A DNA stretch of 64,000 nucleotides, from positions 744,001-808,000 of the forward strand of contig JAGTXZ010000010.1 of the NCBI GenBank assembly GCA_018398575.1. The letters are read 5' to 3'. Positions 14,576-27,085 of the stretch are shown piece after piece. Within the stretch, counting starts at the first letter, position 1. Every line of letters starts with the position of its first letter. The stretch is from Ampelomyces quisqualis. Its lineage: Eukaryota > Ascomycota > Dothideomycetes > Pleosporales > Phaeosphaeriaceae. A model generated the notes under the pieces. It was given only the letters and a program-made list of their open reading frames with translations, was not told the DNA's origin and did no database searches. The translations under genes were made by a program, and so were the position numbers.

Positions 14576-14588
14576 ACAAGAGAAACTT
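14576..14588 (+). other. Probable self-priming primer-binding site of E1
   Basis: It starts two bases after the LTR end. All 13 bases pair with 14,438-14,450 in the LTR. I saw no obvious tRNA 3'-end complement. The same pairing is kept in E2. Confidence 0.65.
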
Positions 14589-14989
14589 TGTCTTACTAGT
14601 AATAGTATTTAGATAATATTGCAATTTACTTTTAAAACAATTACGTTAAAACGTCTAGAACCTTATCTAAATTAGATTTGTTTGCGACTTTAAATCTATT
14701 AAACACAGTTAGAATTCCTTAGATCTCTTAACAGCCAAAGCCTTTAGGTTTAGATTTTCTTATTAACACATAGTTAGGATTACTTTAGTAAAAGTTACGT
14801 TTAGCGCTATAATAGAAACTTAGAGACTATTAATAACCTAGGAGTATTAAAGGCAACGCTAATAACTTCTCCTAAAGAACTAACTTTAAAAGCCTTCTTC
14901 TAAGACAACTCTGTATTAACTGTAATAACCTAGCAATAGAGTGCTAAAGCAAAAAAGACAGACACTAAAGAATTAAGAGACAGACTCTC

Positions 14990-16080
14990 TTAGCCTAGAG
15001 CTGCACTAAATCTAACCTCTGTACAAATAGAAGTTAATTAATTACAATAAAAACTAAAACAGGCGTTAGTAGAAATTTATTCCTTTAAAAAAAGACTAAC
15101 TCTATTAGTAGGACTAGATAAGCCTCTACTTACTACTAAAACCTTCTAGAACTTCTCTACACTTTGCTGTTTATCTAACAGCTCTATATTTAAGTACTTA
15201 TATTACTATAAAGGCTCTTACTAACTTTAACAATCTAAGAAAACGCCTAATATAGACAATCTTAGTAATAGAAAAGATTCTACTTTTTGCTAATAGCAGG
15301 CCTCTATCTAGGATTAACTTAAGATTAACTTAGATTACTATTAGACTAAAAGACAACGCATAGCCTTAGTATAGGGCTACACTATAAGATTAGCTAAGGG
15401 CTATCTTAAGCTATAATATTTATTAGATACTAATTAAGAGCAATTCTAGAACGCTAAGCAAATAATTAAGCTACTTAAGTCTTACTTTATTACAAGTAAC
15501 AAGGTAGCTAAGAGCTATATAGCCTTTGCTTAAATACAAAAAACTAAAGAGAAAACGTTTTCTTTGTTTAAAGCTAGGTTTTTAAGTTCTGCAGTTAAGA
15601 GATAAGTACTACCTTTAGAGTAGTTTTACTACTTATAGACTAAGATTACGCTAGAGTTGCAAGCCCCTAACTAAGGATTTAGGCACTAATAGAAGAACTT
15701 ATTTAATTAAATAGTAGAACACCTTACTGCCTATAATATAGAGTAGAAGAACAACTCTACACTAAGTATAACACTAGCTGCTACTAGGTTGCTAATTAGG
15801 TTAGCCTTATAACAAAATTTAGAGCTAAATTAGACTACTACTACTAGCGCTTTAACAAATTCTTTGCTAGCCTATTAATCTATAATAGTGCGTCTTTCTA
15901 CAAAGACTTCTAAGCTAGAATAACAAAAGACCTCTAGTAGTTATTATAATTACAGTAAGCTAAAACACTACTCTAGTAACTGTACAAAGCCTTGTATGCG
16001 TTAGATTAAAGCTGTAGAAGTAGATAAGTATAAAGATGCTTAAGAGCAACCTAATTAGAAAGTGTATTATATAAAAAATA
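14990..16080 (+). pseudogene. E1 gag remnant
   Basis: One frame has a helical capsid-like region (about 15,330-15,800) and ends with a zinc knuckle at about 15,945-15,990, reading YNYSKLKHYSSNC: a CX2CX4HX4C motif in which the first two Cys have become Tyr by G-to-A changes. The His and last Cys remain. Gag forms the capsid and the knuckle binds genomic RNA. Its frame differs by one base from pol, so pol would need -1 frameshifting or separate initiation. Many in-frame TAG/TAA. Confidence 0.7.
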
Positions 16081-16129
16081 GAAGCGCCTAAAAAGATACT
16101 TTTCTCTAAGCCTAAGCTGTTACAATTTA

Positions 16130-19100
16130 TTTTTCTTTAACCTTTTTTATTTGTTTTGCAGTCCTTATTTCTTTATACCTACGCTTCTTTATAAATAAAG
16201 CCTTAGCTTATACCTTAATACTCTTGTTAACACTAGTGCTTAAAGTTTCTTATTTTTAAATTTACAAATTGTCTTATCTATTTTTAAAGCCTTGCAGCAA
16301 CCTATTTAAAAGCTTCTCTTCTAGGTTTAGGTACGCAGCTTTAAGGATTAGATTACTTCTTTAGTTACTTAATATATTTAACTACACTTAAATATTAATA
16401 GCTAAAAGATTTTAAACTATCTATTCCTTATCCTTAATCTTAGGTCTTAGGATTGTATACTTCGCCTCTAATAGTTAAGACAATTTAAGATTCAATTAGA
16501 CATAGATAGGTTACAGTTTATTTAGCTATCTAAGTACCTTTATTTATATAATCCTTTACCTTCTATTCTTACTATTCTATATTAAGCTATAGTACTAGCT
16601 ACTGTCTATCTTAATGTGCAACAACGCAACACTCTATAGAAGAAAGAAGACTATTATATCTAAAACAGTCTTTACTATTCCTCTTCTTCTATTTATTATA
16701 TTAAGGGATGCTTAAAGCTCTTATTAGCCTAAAAAATCTTAGAGATTCTTTATACCTTAACTAAGCAAAACTGCTTAGAGTCTAAACCCTCTCTAAGCAC
16801 CTGCATAGCTCTTATTTCTGCTAATGTATTTTACTTTATTATAAAGAAGCCCTAGAACAAGTTTTTTATAACAAGCCTCTATAAGATTAATAGAATTCTC
16901 GCCTCTAAGGACAACGCAGACAATTAAAGCTAATTAGATAAAAGATTACCTACTTGTTACTCCTAGTATTAGAATGTATTTAGTAAGTTAGCAGCTAATT
17001 AATTACCTTCTTATTATCTGTACAATTATAAGATTGTTCTTAAAGAACTATTACTAAATGCGTTTAGTCCCTTGTACAAGCAAAACTAGAAAAAGCTTAA
17101 AGCTACTAAGGCCTACGTCTAGAAACACTTTTAGAAGAGTTTTATTAAGGCTAGCTAAAGTTCTTTTACTTTACTTATCCTTTGTATACGCAAACTAAAT
17201 AGAGATATACGCATCTATATAAACTACTAGAAGATTAATACTCTTACGCGCAAGGACGTTTATCTAATTTCTTATATTAATAAGCTGCTATTACGCCCCT
17301 CTAAAGCTAAGATCTTTACTAAGTTTAACATTAGAGCTGCCTTTAATAAAATTTATATAGATCTTAACTTTAAAGAGTATACTACCTTTTAGACCTATTA
17401 CAGTATATACAAGTGTAAGGTTCTCTCTTTTAGCTTGTGTAATAGGCTAGCTACGTATTAACGCTATATAAATAATGTACTAATTAATTATCTTAATAAT
17501 TTCTGCATTGCGTATCTTAACAACATCCTAATCTACTCTAAGGATATAAACTTATATTAGAAACACGTCTAAAAGGTTTTAGAGCGCCTACGTACTGCAG
17601 GACTCTAAGTAGACATTTAGAAGAGTAAATTTTATGTAACTTGTACAAAGTATCTAAGTTACGTTTTAATAAACTAGGGCACTAAAGTTAACCTTAATAA
17701 GGTAGAAGTACTCTAAAACTAGGCTAAACCTACTACAGTTACTAGCGTTAAGTTATTTCTTAGTTTTGCTAGTTTCTATTAACAATTTATTAAAGATTTC
17801 TCTTGTGTAGCTAAACTAATTATAAAGCTTTAAAGTCCTTCTACACTGTTTAAATAGACTATAGACTGCTAACAGGCTTTTAATTAGATTAAAGCCTTAC
17901 TTCTAGCTATTCTTACGCTATCTTATTTCTATCTTAAGTATAACATAAAGTTAGAAACTAACGCGTTAGATAGAGTAATAGCAGGAGTACTCTCTTAGAA
18001 GCACTCTAACAACAAGTAGTATCCTATAGCCTTCTACAGTTACGCCCTATTTAGAGCTAAGCTTAATTAGGAAATATATAATAAAGAACTTTTTGCTATT
18101 CTAAAAGTGTTTAAAAAGTAGAAAGCTAAACTTACCTCTATACAGAGTTAAATCTAGGTGTATTTAGATTACTACTTCTTAGAATACTTTATAACTACTA
18201 AGGTTCTTAATGCACGTTAAGTACAATAGGTAGAGATTATTACCTCTTTTAATTTCTACATTAAGTATACACCTAGCAAGCTTAACAAGCAAGCTAATAT
18301 CCTAAGCTAAAAGAAATAAGATATTAGTAAGGTTAAGGCTGCCTAATAAGACAATAGATCTTGTGTACTTTTAGAACCTAAACGCCTAAACCCTCTAGTT
18401 AACTCTAAACTAGCTTAGAACTACGTTTGTAACTAGCTAGAGGTTAATATTTTAGCTATTTTAGTCTAATCTATTAGTGCCCCCCTAAACTTTAACTTGT
18501 TAGAACTAATTAAAGCTCTGCTAGCAAAGAATTGCTATTCCTTTAAAGAAGAGCGTCTTAAGCTACTACAGCTATATTATATCTAAGAAAGACTACTACT
18601 TTATTACTTACGCCTTTGTGTACCTAGAGATTTCCTCTTATGCACTTAACTAATTAGAGAAGCTTACAATTAGGTATTTACTGCCTACCTAAGCGCTATA
18701 AAGACGTATTAGCTCTTAGCTTAGCAATACTACTAGAAAGGCATAGAGGCTACATGTAAACGCTATATACAAAACTGCGTTTCCTGTTAAAGATTCTATC
18801 TAAGACAGCTCTAATCCTAAAGTTTCCTCTATCTGTTACTAATCTCTAACAGGCCTATATAGCATTTATGTATAGATTTTAAGACTTTCTTAACTAATTA
18901 GCATAGCTATAATCAAATTATAGTTATTATTAATTGCCTATTAAAGCAAGCTATTTCTATTCCTTATTATAAAACAATTAACGCTTAAGGAATAGCTTAC
19001 TTATTTATCTAATAGGTATACTAATTTAGCTATACGCCTAAAAGTATAGTGTCTAACTATAGCCTCTAGTTTGTGTCTTAATTCTAGTCTAAGTTCTGCA

Positions 19101-19930
19101 AGATCCTAGGCGTGCAAATTAAGCTTTCTACAGCCTACTATAAACAAACTAATAGATAAACTAAGATTATAAATAAGTATATTAATTAACAATTAAGGCT
19201 CTTTGTATCTTATTACTAGGACAACTAGAGTAACCTCTTGCTAATAATTAATTAAGCCTAAGCTACGCTACTATACTCTGCAATTAGTATAGCGCTGTAC
19301 TAGCTCTTGTTTAGATCTAAACTATAATAGAGCTAGAATTAAGCACTATCTTCTTTAAAACACAAAGATATAAATATTAAGGATGCCTTAAGCTTAGCTA
19401 CCTGCATGTATGTAGCCTAGCGCACAGCTAAAGATAATATAGAAAAGGCGCAGCAATAAATAGCTGCTAAGGTAAACAAATATTATTAACCTATTAATTA
19501 GGTAGTAGGTAACAAGGTTTACCTCTTAACCTAAAACCTATCTGTTACTTACCTAAGTTGCAAACTTGCTAAATTGTAGAAAGGCCTTTTTAAAGTTCTA
19601 GAATAAGTTAGCTATTTATTTTAACTAAAGCTACTTAAAGGTTCTAAGATCTATAACATGTTTGCTCTAGACGTCTTCTATAAGGACTCTAATAACTCTC
19701 TACTTAGTTAGCTAAGCCTAAACTTATCTAGCATCTTAATTTAAGGCGTTAAAGAATAAGAAGTTAAAAAGATCCTAGCTAGCAAGCTGTACTACTCTAT
19801 TCTAAAGTATTATGTAAAATAGGTAGGCTATAATTCTAACCTTACCTAGTATAATGTCTTAAACTTTATAGGTACTCTATATATATTATAAGCGTTCTAT
19901 AAACGCTATCTAAAACAGCTAGAACTTTTA
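16130..19930 (+). pseudogene. E1 pol remnant: RT, RNase H, integrase, chromodomain
   Basis: One frame with no net indel from RT to chromodomain. RT lies at about 17,200-17,700, with DVYLISYINKLL at the start and the YLDD box changed to YLNN at 17,513-17,524. RNase H follows at about 17,920-18,330. Integrase starts near 18,560; its zinc-binding CVSCQ-type region is near 18,770 and the first catalytic Asp is near 18,865. The chromodomain, at about 19,745-19,840, reads VKKILASKLYYSILKYYVKQVGY, typical of chromoviruses that target heterochromatin. The stop-rich frame and the LDD-to-LNN change make it inactive. The protease should lie at about 16,300-16,600, but I could not identify its active site. 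Confidence 0.85.
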
Positions 19931-20543
19931 CAAGCGTTAGCTAAGTAGATTACAGCATAAGAAAAAGAAGTTAAAGATCTTACAGTATTACAAGATAATT
20001 ATGTTAGAGAAGTTAAACTTAATATTGCAACTACTACACTAGTAGGTAACAGCTATTAATAATAAGAGTCTTACTCTTCTATTAGATCTAACAGTAGACT
20101 GTTACTACTACTAGTAGGACGTTCTTAACTGTCTAAATCTCTAAGTACAAATACTAACGTACTACCTAGTTATCTTCTATTCTAGCTTTACTTACTGTAA
20201 GTACTAGCCTCTTGCGCTGCTGCCTCTTACTCTACTACTACCTAAAATGTTACTGTTTACGCCTTCTCTTGCTCTGCTAACTAATTAGCTCTTAATGCTA
20301 TTATAATATCTACTAGCTAAGTAACTATACTAGTTAACCTAGCTATACTTCTTTTAAGCGACCTAACTTCCTTAGCTATTACCCTAACCTCTTTAGCTAG
20401 CTCTTTTCTCTAGTAATAAGCGCTAACTAACAAGTTAGCGTTATTTATATTAGCTACCTGTATAGTGCTTACTTACATAACAGCAGCTAACTAAAACGCT
20501 GCTTTCTTAACAGTAGCCTTTTGCTCTAACACTACTTTATTAG

Positions 20544-20730
20544 TGTAATAGGCTAGGCTTTGCCTAGCCCTTTGCCTTCTCAGAAAGAGCTTAGTCTAGC
20601 CTTACTACCTCTTTATAGACTAGTACGCACAGAGGGTATATAAACCCCTTCTGTAACTAGTAGAGAAGCTTAAGGAATACAACTCTTTCTAGCACCTTAT
20701 TGTTCTATCTTTGCAGGCTAGCCTATAACA
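20544..20730 (+). repeat. G1 5' LTR
   Basis: 187 bp, TGTAATAGG...CTATAACA. Near its start is a perfect inverted repeat, GGCTAGGC/GCCTAGCC, with a 3-base loop. A TATA box (TATATAAA) is at 20,637-20,644. Confidence 0.95.
20637..20644 (+). promoter_or_regulatory. TATA box of the G1 LTR
   Basis: TATATAAA is conserved in all five G LTRs. About 30 bp downstream, at 20,674-20,682, GGAATACAA nearly complements TTGTATTTC just after the LTR. Confidence 0.65.
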
Positions 20731-20731
20731 A

Positions 20732-20740
20732 TTGTATTTC
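20732..20740 (+). other. Possible self-priming site of G1
   Basis: TTGTATTTC, two bases after the LTR, pairs at 8 of 9 positions with GGAATACAA at 20,674-20,682 in the LTR, with the one mismatch a transition. Weaker than the E case but in the same arrangement. Confidence 0.4.
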
Positions 20741-20929
20741 TTCCTAATACAACAACAACTGCAGAATAGCTCTATCTAACTAACACTCTAATACTAAGTT
20801 AGAGCCTAAAGAGCAGGAGTCTTAAACTAACCTTTAGGCTTGCTGTGCTCTGTTAGACAGTTGCCTTTAAGCTATAGAGAACTAAATTAACGCCCTAGGG
20901 ACAGTACTTTAGTCTCTTGTTACTTAACT

Positions 20930-21900
20930 TACAAACTCCTCTTCTCTCTCTTTAGCTCTTACGCTAAACCCTCCTCTAGCACCTTACAACGTGCAAACTG
21001 CTAGAAATTTAACACTTGCTGCTTCTGCTCTTCCTCTAGTCTAACGCAAGCTGCTACCTCTAGGCAACCTGTTTTTAGGCAACAAGTCCTGCTTTACTAC
21101 CTAGGAGGTTACTATAACCTACAAGCTTAAGACTAACTCTGCTTTTATTAGAAGCGCCTAAGACTAATACGCCTTTATTTAGGCTAACTTGTTGCCAAAG
21201 GTCTAACAAGAAGTTGCTCCCTACTACGCTAGCAGAGAGGAAGTAGGTAATTAGGACCCTGTAAACTTTATAAAATATCTTAATTTCTGCTATAAGGATA
21301 AGCATAGTAAAGAACGTGCTTAAGCAGTTTTAGAGGAGCTGCGCTAGGCTAAGAAGGAGTCTTTTGCTAACTTCTTCCTGCGCTTTAAGTCTCTTCTCTT
21401 GCAATGTAAAAAGGCAACGTAGGATAACAAACAGCAACTTAACAAATTATAACGCGCCTTAAACTACTTTCTGCAATAAGTTGCCTTTTACTGCAGCGTT
21501 TCCTGTACTAATTACAACTAGGTAGTAGTAGAGTATTAATCTATTGCAATTGACTTAGAAACTGCAGCTATTAAGGAGCATTAATACTTATACACAAAAG
21601 AAGAGACCTAGGCAAAGAGAGACTTAGACAGGGACGTTAAGATAGTAACAGTGTCTGCAGTTAGTATAGGTTTAGGGATAAAAGAACAGGTTAAGGCCTA
21701 GCAAGCAAATAGTGCAGGCTAACCTCAGTTAAAAAACTAGGTCTCTAAGGGGCTCTACAAGCAGTGTTGTAATAGTAATTTGTGTACGCGTTACAGTAAG
21801 CAAGGACACTACGTGCAGGGCTGTCTAAACGCAGTATAGATCTACGCTGTTAGCGCTTTGCGCAGCAAGAAAGCCCTAACAGAGATTTTAAAAAACTAGT
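20930..21900 (+). pseudogene. G1 gag remnant
   Basis: A capsid-like helical region (about 21,200-21,650) is followed by a zinc knuckle at 21,783-21,824 reading CTRYSKQGHYVQGC, where the second Cys of CX2CX4HX4C has become Tyr. In G2 the second Cys is kept and the first is lost, so the two copies together show the ancestral motif. The frame is one base off from pol in both G1 and G2. TAG/TAA interrupt it. Confidence 0.75.
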
Positions 21901-21959
21901 AGCCTCTACCTTCTTAGAGGGATAGGGGCGCCCCTTAAATAGCGTTAGTAGAGGGGACA

Positions 21960-24900
21960 GGGAATAAGAGACGCTACTTAACTACCTTAACAGCAACCTA
22001 TTTCTTGTTCTACTGTTACTAGACAGCGCTACTAACGTTAACGCCTTAGTAGATACAGGATGCAAGTGTTACAGCGCTATTAACGCTGCGCTAGCAGATA
22101 GGATAGGAGTATACACTACTAATATTCTGCTATAACGCCTAAATTAGGCCGCTACAGACAGTACGCCTACGCTAATTACTTAAATTGCAATTCCTAGACT
22201 ACAATATTAATAGTTAGCGATCGCAATTAGTTGCTTACTTAGTCTCTAGCCTTACCTACAACTTAATCCTAGAGAAACTGTAGCTAGCCTATAAAGAGGT
22301 AGCTATTTATGCAACTAACAGCACAATAACTATTAGGTAGGCTAGAAACTTACTTGTAAAGGAGAAGGCCTGCTGCACTGCTCTACTACCCCTAAAAGAG
22401 ATTAGCGCTACTAAGACAACACAGAAGTTTTGTAACTATTCTAAGTTATAAAAGCGCTGCACAATGTTTGCTGTAACTAGTATCTACGCTATAACAAACA
22501 TGTTAAGCAAGTTATCTAAGAAGTAAATATTAACAACCTTACTCCTGCCGCAGATCTTAGACTTTACAGATGTTTTTAACAAACGCTCTGCCTCTAGTCT
22601 GCCTCTGCACAAGAGCTAGATAAACTATTATATCTAACTTTAACCAAGTAAGGATAAGAAGACTTTAGACCTCTCTTAGAGTCTGTTATACTCTATGCCT
22701 TGTAATTAGCTAATAGAGCTGCAACAGCAAGTTGCAGACCTCCTAGATAAGGGCTAGATCTGCGCTAGCTTCTCTGCAGCAAGGGCTCTAGTCTTGCTAG
22801 TAAAGAAGGCTTTAGGTGCATAGCACCTCTATGTTAACTACTAGGCTCTAAACAAAATTACAAAGGCAGATTAATACCTGCTCCTATTAATTAAAGAAAC
22901 CCTTTGTACACTCTTTTAGGTAAGGTAGTTTACAAAGGTTAATGTTTGCTTAGCCTTCTACTAGATAAGAGTTGTAGTAGGAGATAAGTACCTTACAGCG
23001 TTTTGCACACGCTTTAGCCTCTTTAAGTAGCTTGTCTGTCCTATAGGACTCTCTAGTGCACTTTCTTCTTTTTAGCGTTACATTAATGCTGCCCTTAAAG
23101 AAACGCTAGGGGACTTTGCTACAGCATACCTAGATAACGTGCTTATCTACTCTAGTAGTTTACTTAAAGACTACTATAGTAAGGTGCAACAGGTTCTCTA
23201 ACTTCTCTGCAACGCCTGTCTGTACCTAGACCTTAAGAAGTGTGCTTTTGCAACAAAGATAGTTAAGTATCTAGGATATGTTATTAAGGCAGGATAGGCT
23301 GTCTAGCCTAACTCTGCTAAGGTACAGGCTATTACAGAATAGGAGCCTCTAATATTCTCTTAAGAAGTCTAGAGTTTCCTTAGGTTTGCTAACTTCTATA
23401 AAAACTTTATGCTAAATTTCTCTAGCGTTGCAGCCCTCTTACATGCGTTAACAAAGAAGAATGCTGCCTTTCTATAGACAACTAAAGCGCAACACGCGTT
23501 TAACTGCTTAAAGTGTATCTTTAGCTCTAAACTAGTCCTAACTTAGTAGGACCCTGTGCAGCCTACAATAGTAGAAGTAGATAGCTCTAGAGGTGCCCTT
23601 AGGGAGTGCCTCTTGCAGAACGTTAATAGAGTGCTTTACCCTATTGCATACTACTCTATATCCTTGTTGCTAGCATAACGCAACTATACTATCTATAATA
23701 AGGAGCTTACAGCAGTTGTTAAATGCCTTAAAGTATAGACGCTAGAGCTTTAAAGTGTCTACAAGCTATTTACTATTCTTATAAACTACAAGAATCTAGA
23801 ATACTTTACAACTACGCAATTGCTTACAGAGCAACAACAACGTTAGTTAGAACTGCTGTTTAAATTCTGCTTTTACTTTTAGTACTGCCTAGGGCGCCTT
23901 GCTACTTGTCTAGACGCGCTAAGCTAGCGTAAGCAGGACGCGCAGGGTTACATGCTACAACTAGAGCGCGTTATAACTCTACTCTCTGTCTAGTCTGCGT
24001 CTATACAGCTCTATAAGAGAGACTATCTACTTCTCTTAGGAAATCTCCTCTTCTTAGACTAGCATATGCAAGAGCTTTAGGATAAGGCTATGCACTAGAA
24101 TAAGACATATTAAGCCTATTTGCAAGCAGTACGCTAGGGCGCTAGAGTATTTCTATTAGAAGCTAAGACAAATTAATAAGTTAGCAACTGCAACGTCTCT
24201 GCGCATAGCGCGCTTTAGTAGAAAGGCGTAATGTAGCTGCTAAGGTAGGAGCTACTTACTACAACAGCTATTTAGCAAGCGCACAACTTAAACTTAGCTA
24301 GTTACCTAAGTAAAAACAGGATGTTTTAGATCTTGCGTAGAGACTATTATTAGGATAGGATAGCTGCAGACGTTACTTAGTTTGTCTGTAACTGTTATTG
24401 TTACAGAGCTTACGTGTCTTGCCTCTAACAACAGAGTCTCTTATAGCTAATTCTAGTTGCAGATTAATACTAGGCCTAAATCTCTATAGATTTTATAGTA
24501 AATCTCTTACAAGCTTGCAAAGCCTTTTTCTAATATTTCTTAGTTATTACAGATAGGCTGTCTAAATACGTGCAACTAAAAGCTATGCTGTTAATAAAGG
24601 CTAAAGAGTGCGCAGAGCAATTTAAAGAAGTCTAGTAGTAGTTTTATAGTTTCCTAACTAGTATAATTAGCAACTGCAGCTTAGACTAGCTAGAGGGATT
24701 CTAGAAAACTCTGTGCAAGCTTGTTAGAGTTAAACAACTTCTATCTACAGCACACTATCCTCAAACAGACAGCAGCACAGAATAAGCTAATTAAGAAGTA
24801 TAATTAGTCTTAAGAGTTATAATAAACCTTTCCTAAACAAATTGGCCTTAGTGCCTTGCTGCTTGCTAGCTAGCGCTTAACAACAGGAACTCCTCTGCAA

Positions 24901-25570
24901 CTAGTGTTAGCTCTAATTTACTGCTAAACAGATATAATATACTACCTATCTAGCCTAAGCATATCTAACAAGTGTCCTATACAATAGCAAAGAGGAGAGC
25001 TGTCTAGTTTATGCGCTACCTACAAGAAGAAATAGAAATAGCCTAAGTAGCAATCTTGTATACTTAGCAGAAACAACAAGAGGCTACAGATTAGGCACGT
25101 TAACTAGCACGCTAATATTAGGTTAGGGATAGAGTGTGGTTTTTAATAAGAAACGTTAAAACAGTACAGTAAAGCAAGAAGTTAGACTAGCTACAAGTAA
25201 AGTATACTATAGTAGCTGTGCTAACGCTACTTACAGTTACTTTAGATTTACTAGGAAGCCTTTATAAAACAGTGTACGTTAACCTTATTAAACTAGCCTC
25301 TAAAGACCTACTCCTAAGCTAAGTCTTCTAAGACTCTAGACTAGAACTAGCGCTAGAACTAGAGGACAAGGACAAAGATCTGCGCGAATAGGAAGTAGAA
25401 GAAATACTCTAAGAGAAAAACGCACAAGGCTGTAATAAGAAACAAGTGCTAGTTAAGTAGAAGAAATAGCTTACACTGTTATAGTACCTAAAGGAAGACT
25501 TTCTTAATACAAAAGCACTTTACACATTTAAAGGCAACTAGACAAAGCGTTTACAAGGCAACATTACTTA
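21960..25570 (+). pseudogene. G1 pol remnant: protease, RT, RNase H, integrase, chromodomain
   Basis: Protease: LVDTGCKCYSAIN at 22,046-22,084 with an intact DTG. RT: about 22,700-23,250, with the YLDD box reading YLDN at 23,127-23,138. RNase H: about 23,560-23,950. Integrase core: first Asp in SIDFIVN near 24,480, with a TAHYPQTDSSTEQANQE stretch near 24,750-24,800. The C-terminal chromodomain at about 25,377-25,520 reads EVEEIL*EKN...KKQVLVK*KK. Protease and RT are in different frames here but in one frame in G2. A one-base difference near 22,190 accounts for this, and RIP cannot cause it. Inactive. Confidence 0.87.
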
Positions 25571-26119
25571 AGGGATAACAAGCACACAAATCTAGAGCTA
25601 CGTAGGCTATAGAAAATTTATTTTAGGCCCTAAAGAGGCAACTATCTAGAGACAGCTAGGCTCTTACAGAAGACTCTAAGGAGTTAGCCTAAGAGCACAA
25701 CAAAGACACAACAGCTTAGGCCTAATTCCTAACAAAGGGCAACTTGTTATTATTAGGGGACGCAGAGTAGCAACAGCAGTAATAGAGCAGGCCTAGAAGG
25801 CTGTTGCTAAAACCTAGAGGCAACGCTGCGTGTAGCTTAAAGCAAGAAGAGATAGAGGCAGCAGTAAGAGTAGCGCGAAAGAGGGCCTTGCGCAATCTTT
25901 AGTTAGTAAACTTACAGACTAGAGGCAGGCTAGCTGCTACTTACATTCTGGTTAGCTATAATCTTGCGCTGCAACGCTATTATCTCCTGCATACCTTAAC
26001 CTAACATATTTAGGGCAGGAACTAGGTTGTTTACCTAGTTCCTGCGGCTAGGCGTTGCAACAATAAGAAACAACAACAGAGTGTTAGAAGCAGAGCTAAA
26101 GGCTAAGGCTATTACGCTG

Positions 26120-26605
26120 CTATTCTAAGCAAGCTAGTAAGCTACCTTAAAGTTAAGCTTAGCGTTATAAAACTACAGTAAGTTAGGAGAATAGTTGCAG
26201 AACAAGTGCAGACAGGAAACTACTTACAGCCTTTAAGTACGTAGAGGCGCGTGTGCTAGCCTTCTTAACATACACTTCTACATTCTTACTGTTAGCAACA
26301 AGCTTATAGGCCTTAAGCGCTGCGCAAAGGGCTAAATACGCAAAGAGCTAGCCTGTAAACAACTTGCAACAGTATTTTGCTGTGCAACAAAAGCTGCACT
26401 TCTTGCTGCTATTCTACACGCAGTTAATACAGCTGTAAACTGCGCACTTCTTAACGCATAATAAGTAGTTAAACTGCACGCGCTTTAGCGTTGCAGCCTT
26501 ATTGTTAGAGTTGCTAGTTACTTTATAACTGCCTGTATAGCAACAGCGCCTTAAGGGCGTAACAGGGTTAGAAAGAGGGCGCTTAGAGCGCGCAGGAGAC
26601 AACAT
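26120..26605 (-). pseudogene. Antisense cysteine-motif ORF of G1
   Basis: It starts with ATG at 26,603-26,605. The first 63 codons are free of stops and begin MLSPARSKRPLSN; after a TAG at 26,414 the frame continues with KKCSFCCTAKYCCK (about 26,367-26,404), a CX2CX6C cluster, then a Lys/Val/Ala-rich helical stretch. The frame is kept in G2 and, more damaged, in G3. It lies between the chromodomain and the 3' LTR, opposite to gag-pol, the same place and cysteine spacing as in E. Function unknown. Confidence 0.5.
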
Positions 26606-26874
26606 TAGGAAGCAATTAACAGGTTAATTGTTAGAGGAGCAGGTACAGTTAGTGTGCAGTCTAGGCGCAGTCTAAAGGTAGAGGGGGGACTAAAGGAGGA
26701 TAGTGTTAGTAGTGCAGGAACTAGGACAGAGCTAGCTAAGCGCTAACACAAAATTACAGTAGGCGCACAGACGCACGCGCACAGCAGGCAGCTAGGCAAC
26801 AAGTAGCGCTAGAACAACCTTAGCCTATCTGCGTAACGCAATTGCTATATTACAACAATACAGGCCTTTACATT

Positions 26875-26898
26875 AAGAGGAGGGTAAGTAAAGGAGTA
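26875..26898 (+). other. G1 polypurine tract
   Basis: Purine-rich stretch (AAGAGGAGGG, then AAAGGAGTA) directly before the 3' LTR. Confidence 0.75.
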
Positions 26899-27085
26899 TG
26901 TAATAGGCTAGGCTTTGCCTAGCCCTTTGCCTTCTTAGGAAGAGCTTAGTCTAGCCTTACTACCTCTTTATAGACTAGTACGCACAGAGAGTATATAAAC
27001 CTCTTCTGTAACTAGTAGAGAAGCTTAAGGAATATAACTCTTTCTAGCACCTTATTGTTCTATCTTTGCGGGCTAGCCTATAACA
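26899..27085 (+). repeat. G1 3' LTR
   Basis: 187 bp, nearly identical to the 5' LTR, with TATATAAA and the terminal inverted repeat kept. Followed by ATTAG. Confidence 0.95.

Larger units (their letters stand above)
20544..27085 (+). mobile_element. Ty3/gypsy chromovirus G1 (187-bp LTRs), nested in E1
   Basis: LTRs lie at 20,544-20,730 and 26,899-27,085. The target duplication ATTAG is at 20,539-20,543 and 27,086-27,090. The E2 sequence across the same point is continuous (near 34,460), proving insertion into E1. Total 6,542 bp. The two LTRs differ at about six sites, all transitions. It is the least mutated G copy here: the protease DTG triad is still readable. Confidence 0.96.

Noticed and set aside
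21075..21305. Minus-strand frame within G1
   Set aside because: It is opposite to gag, and its counterpart is not open in G2.
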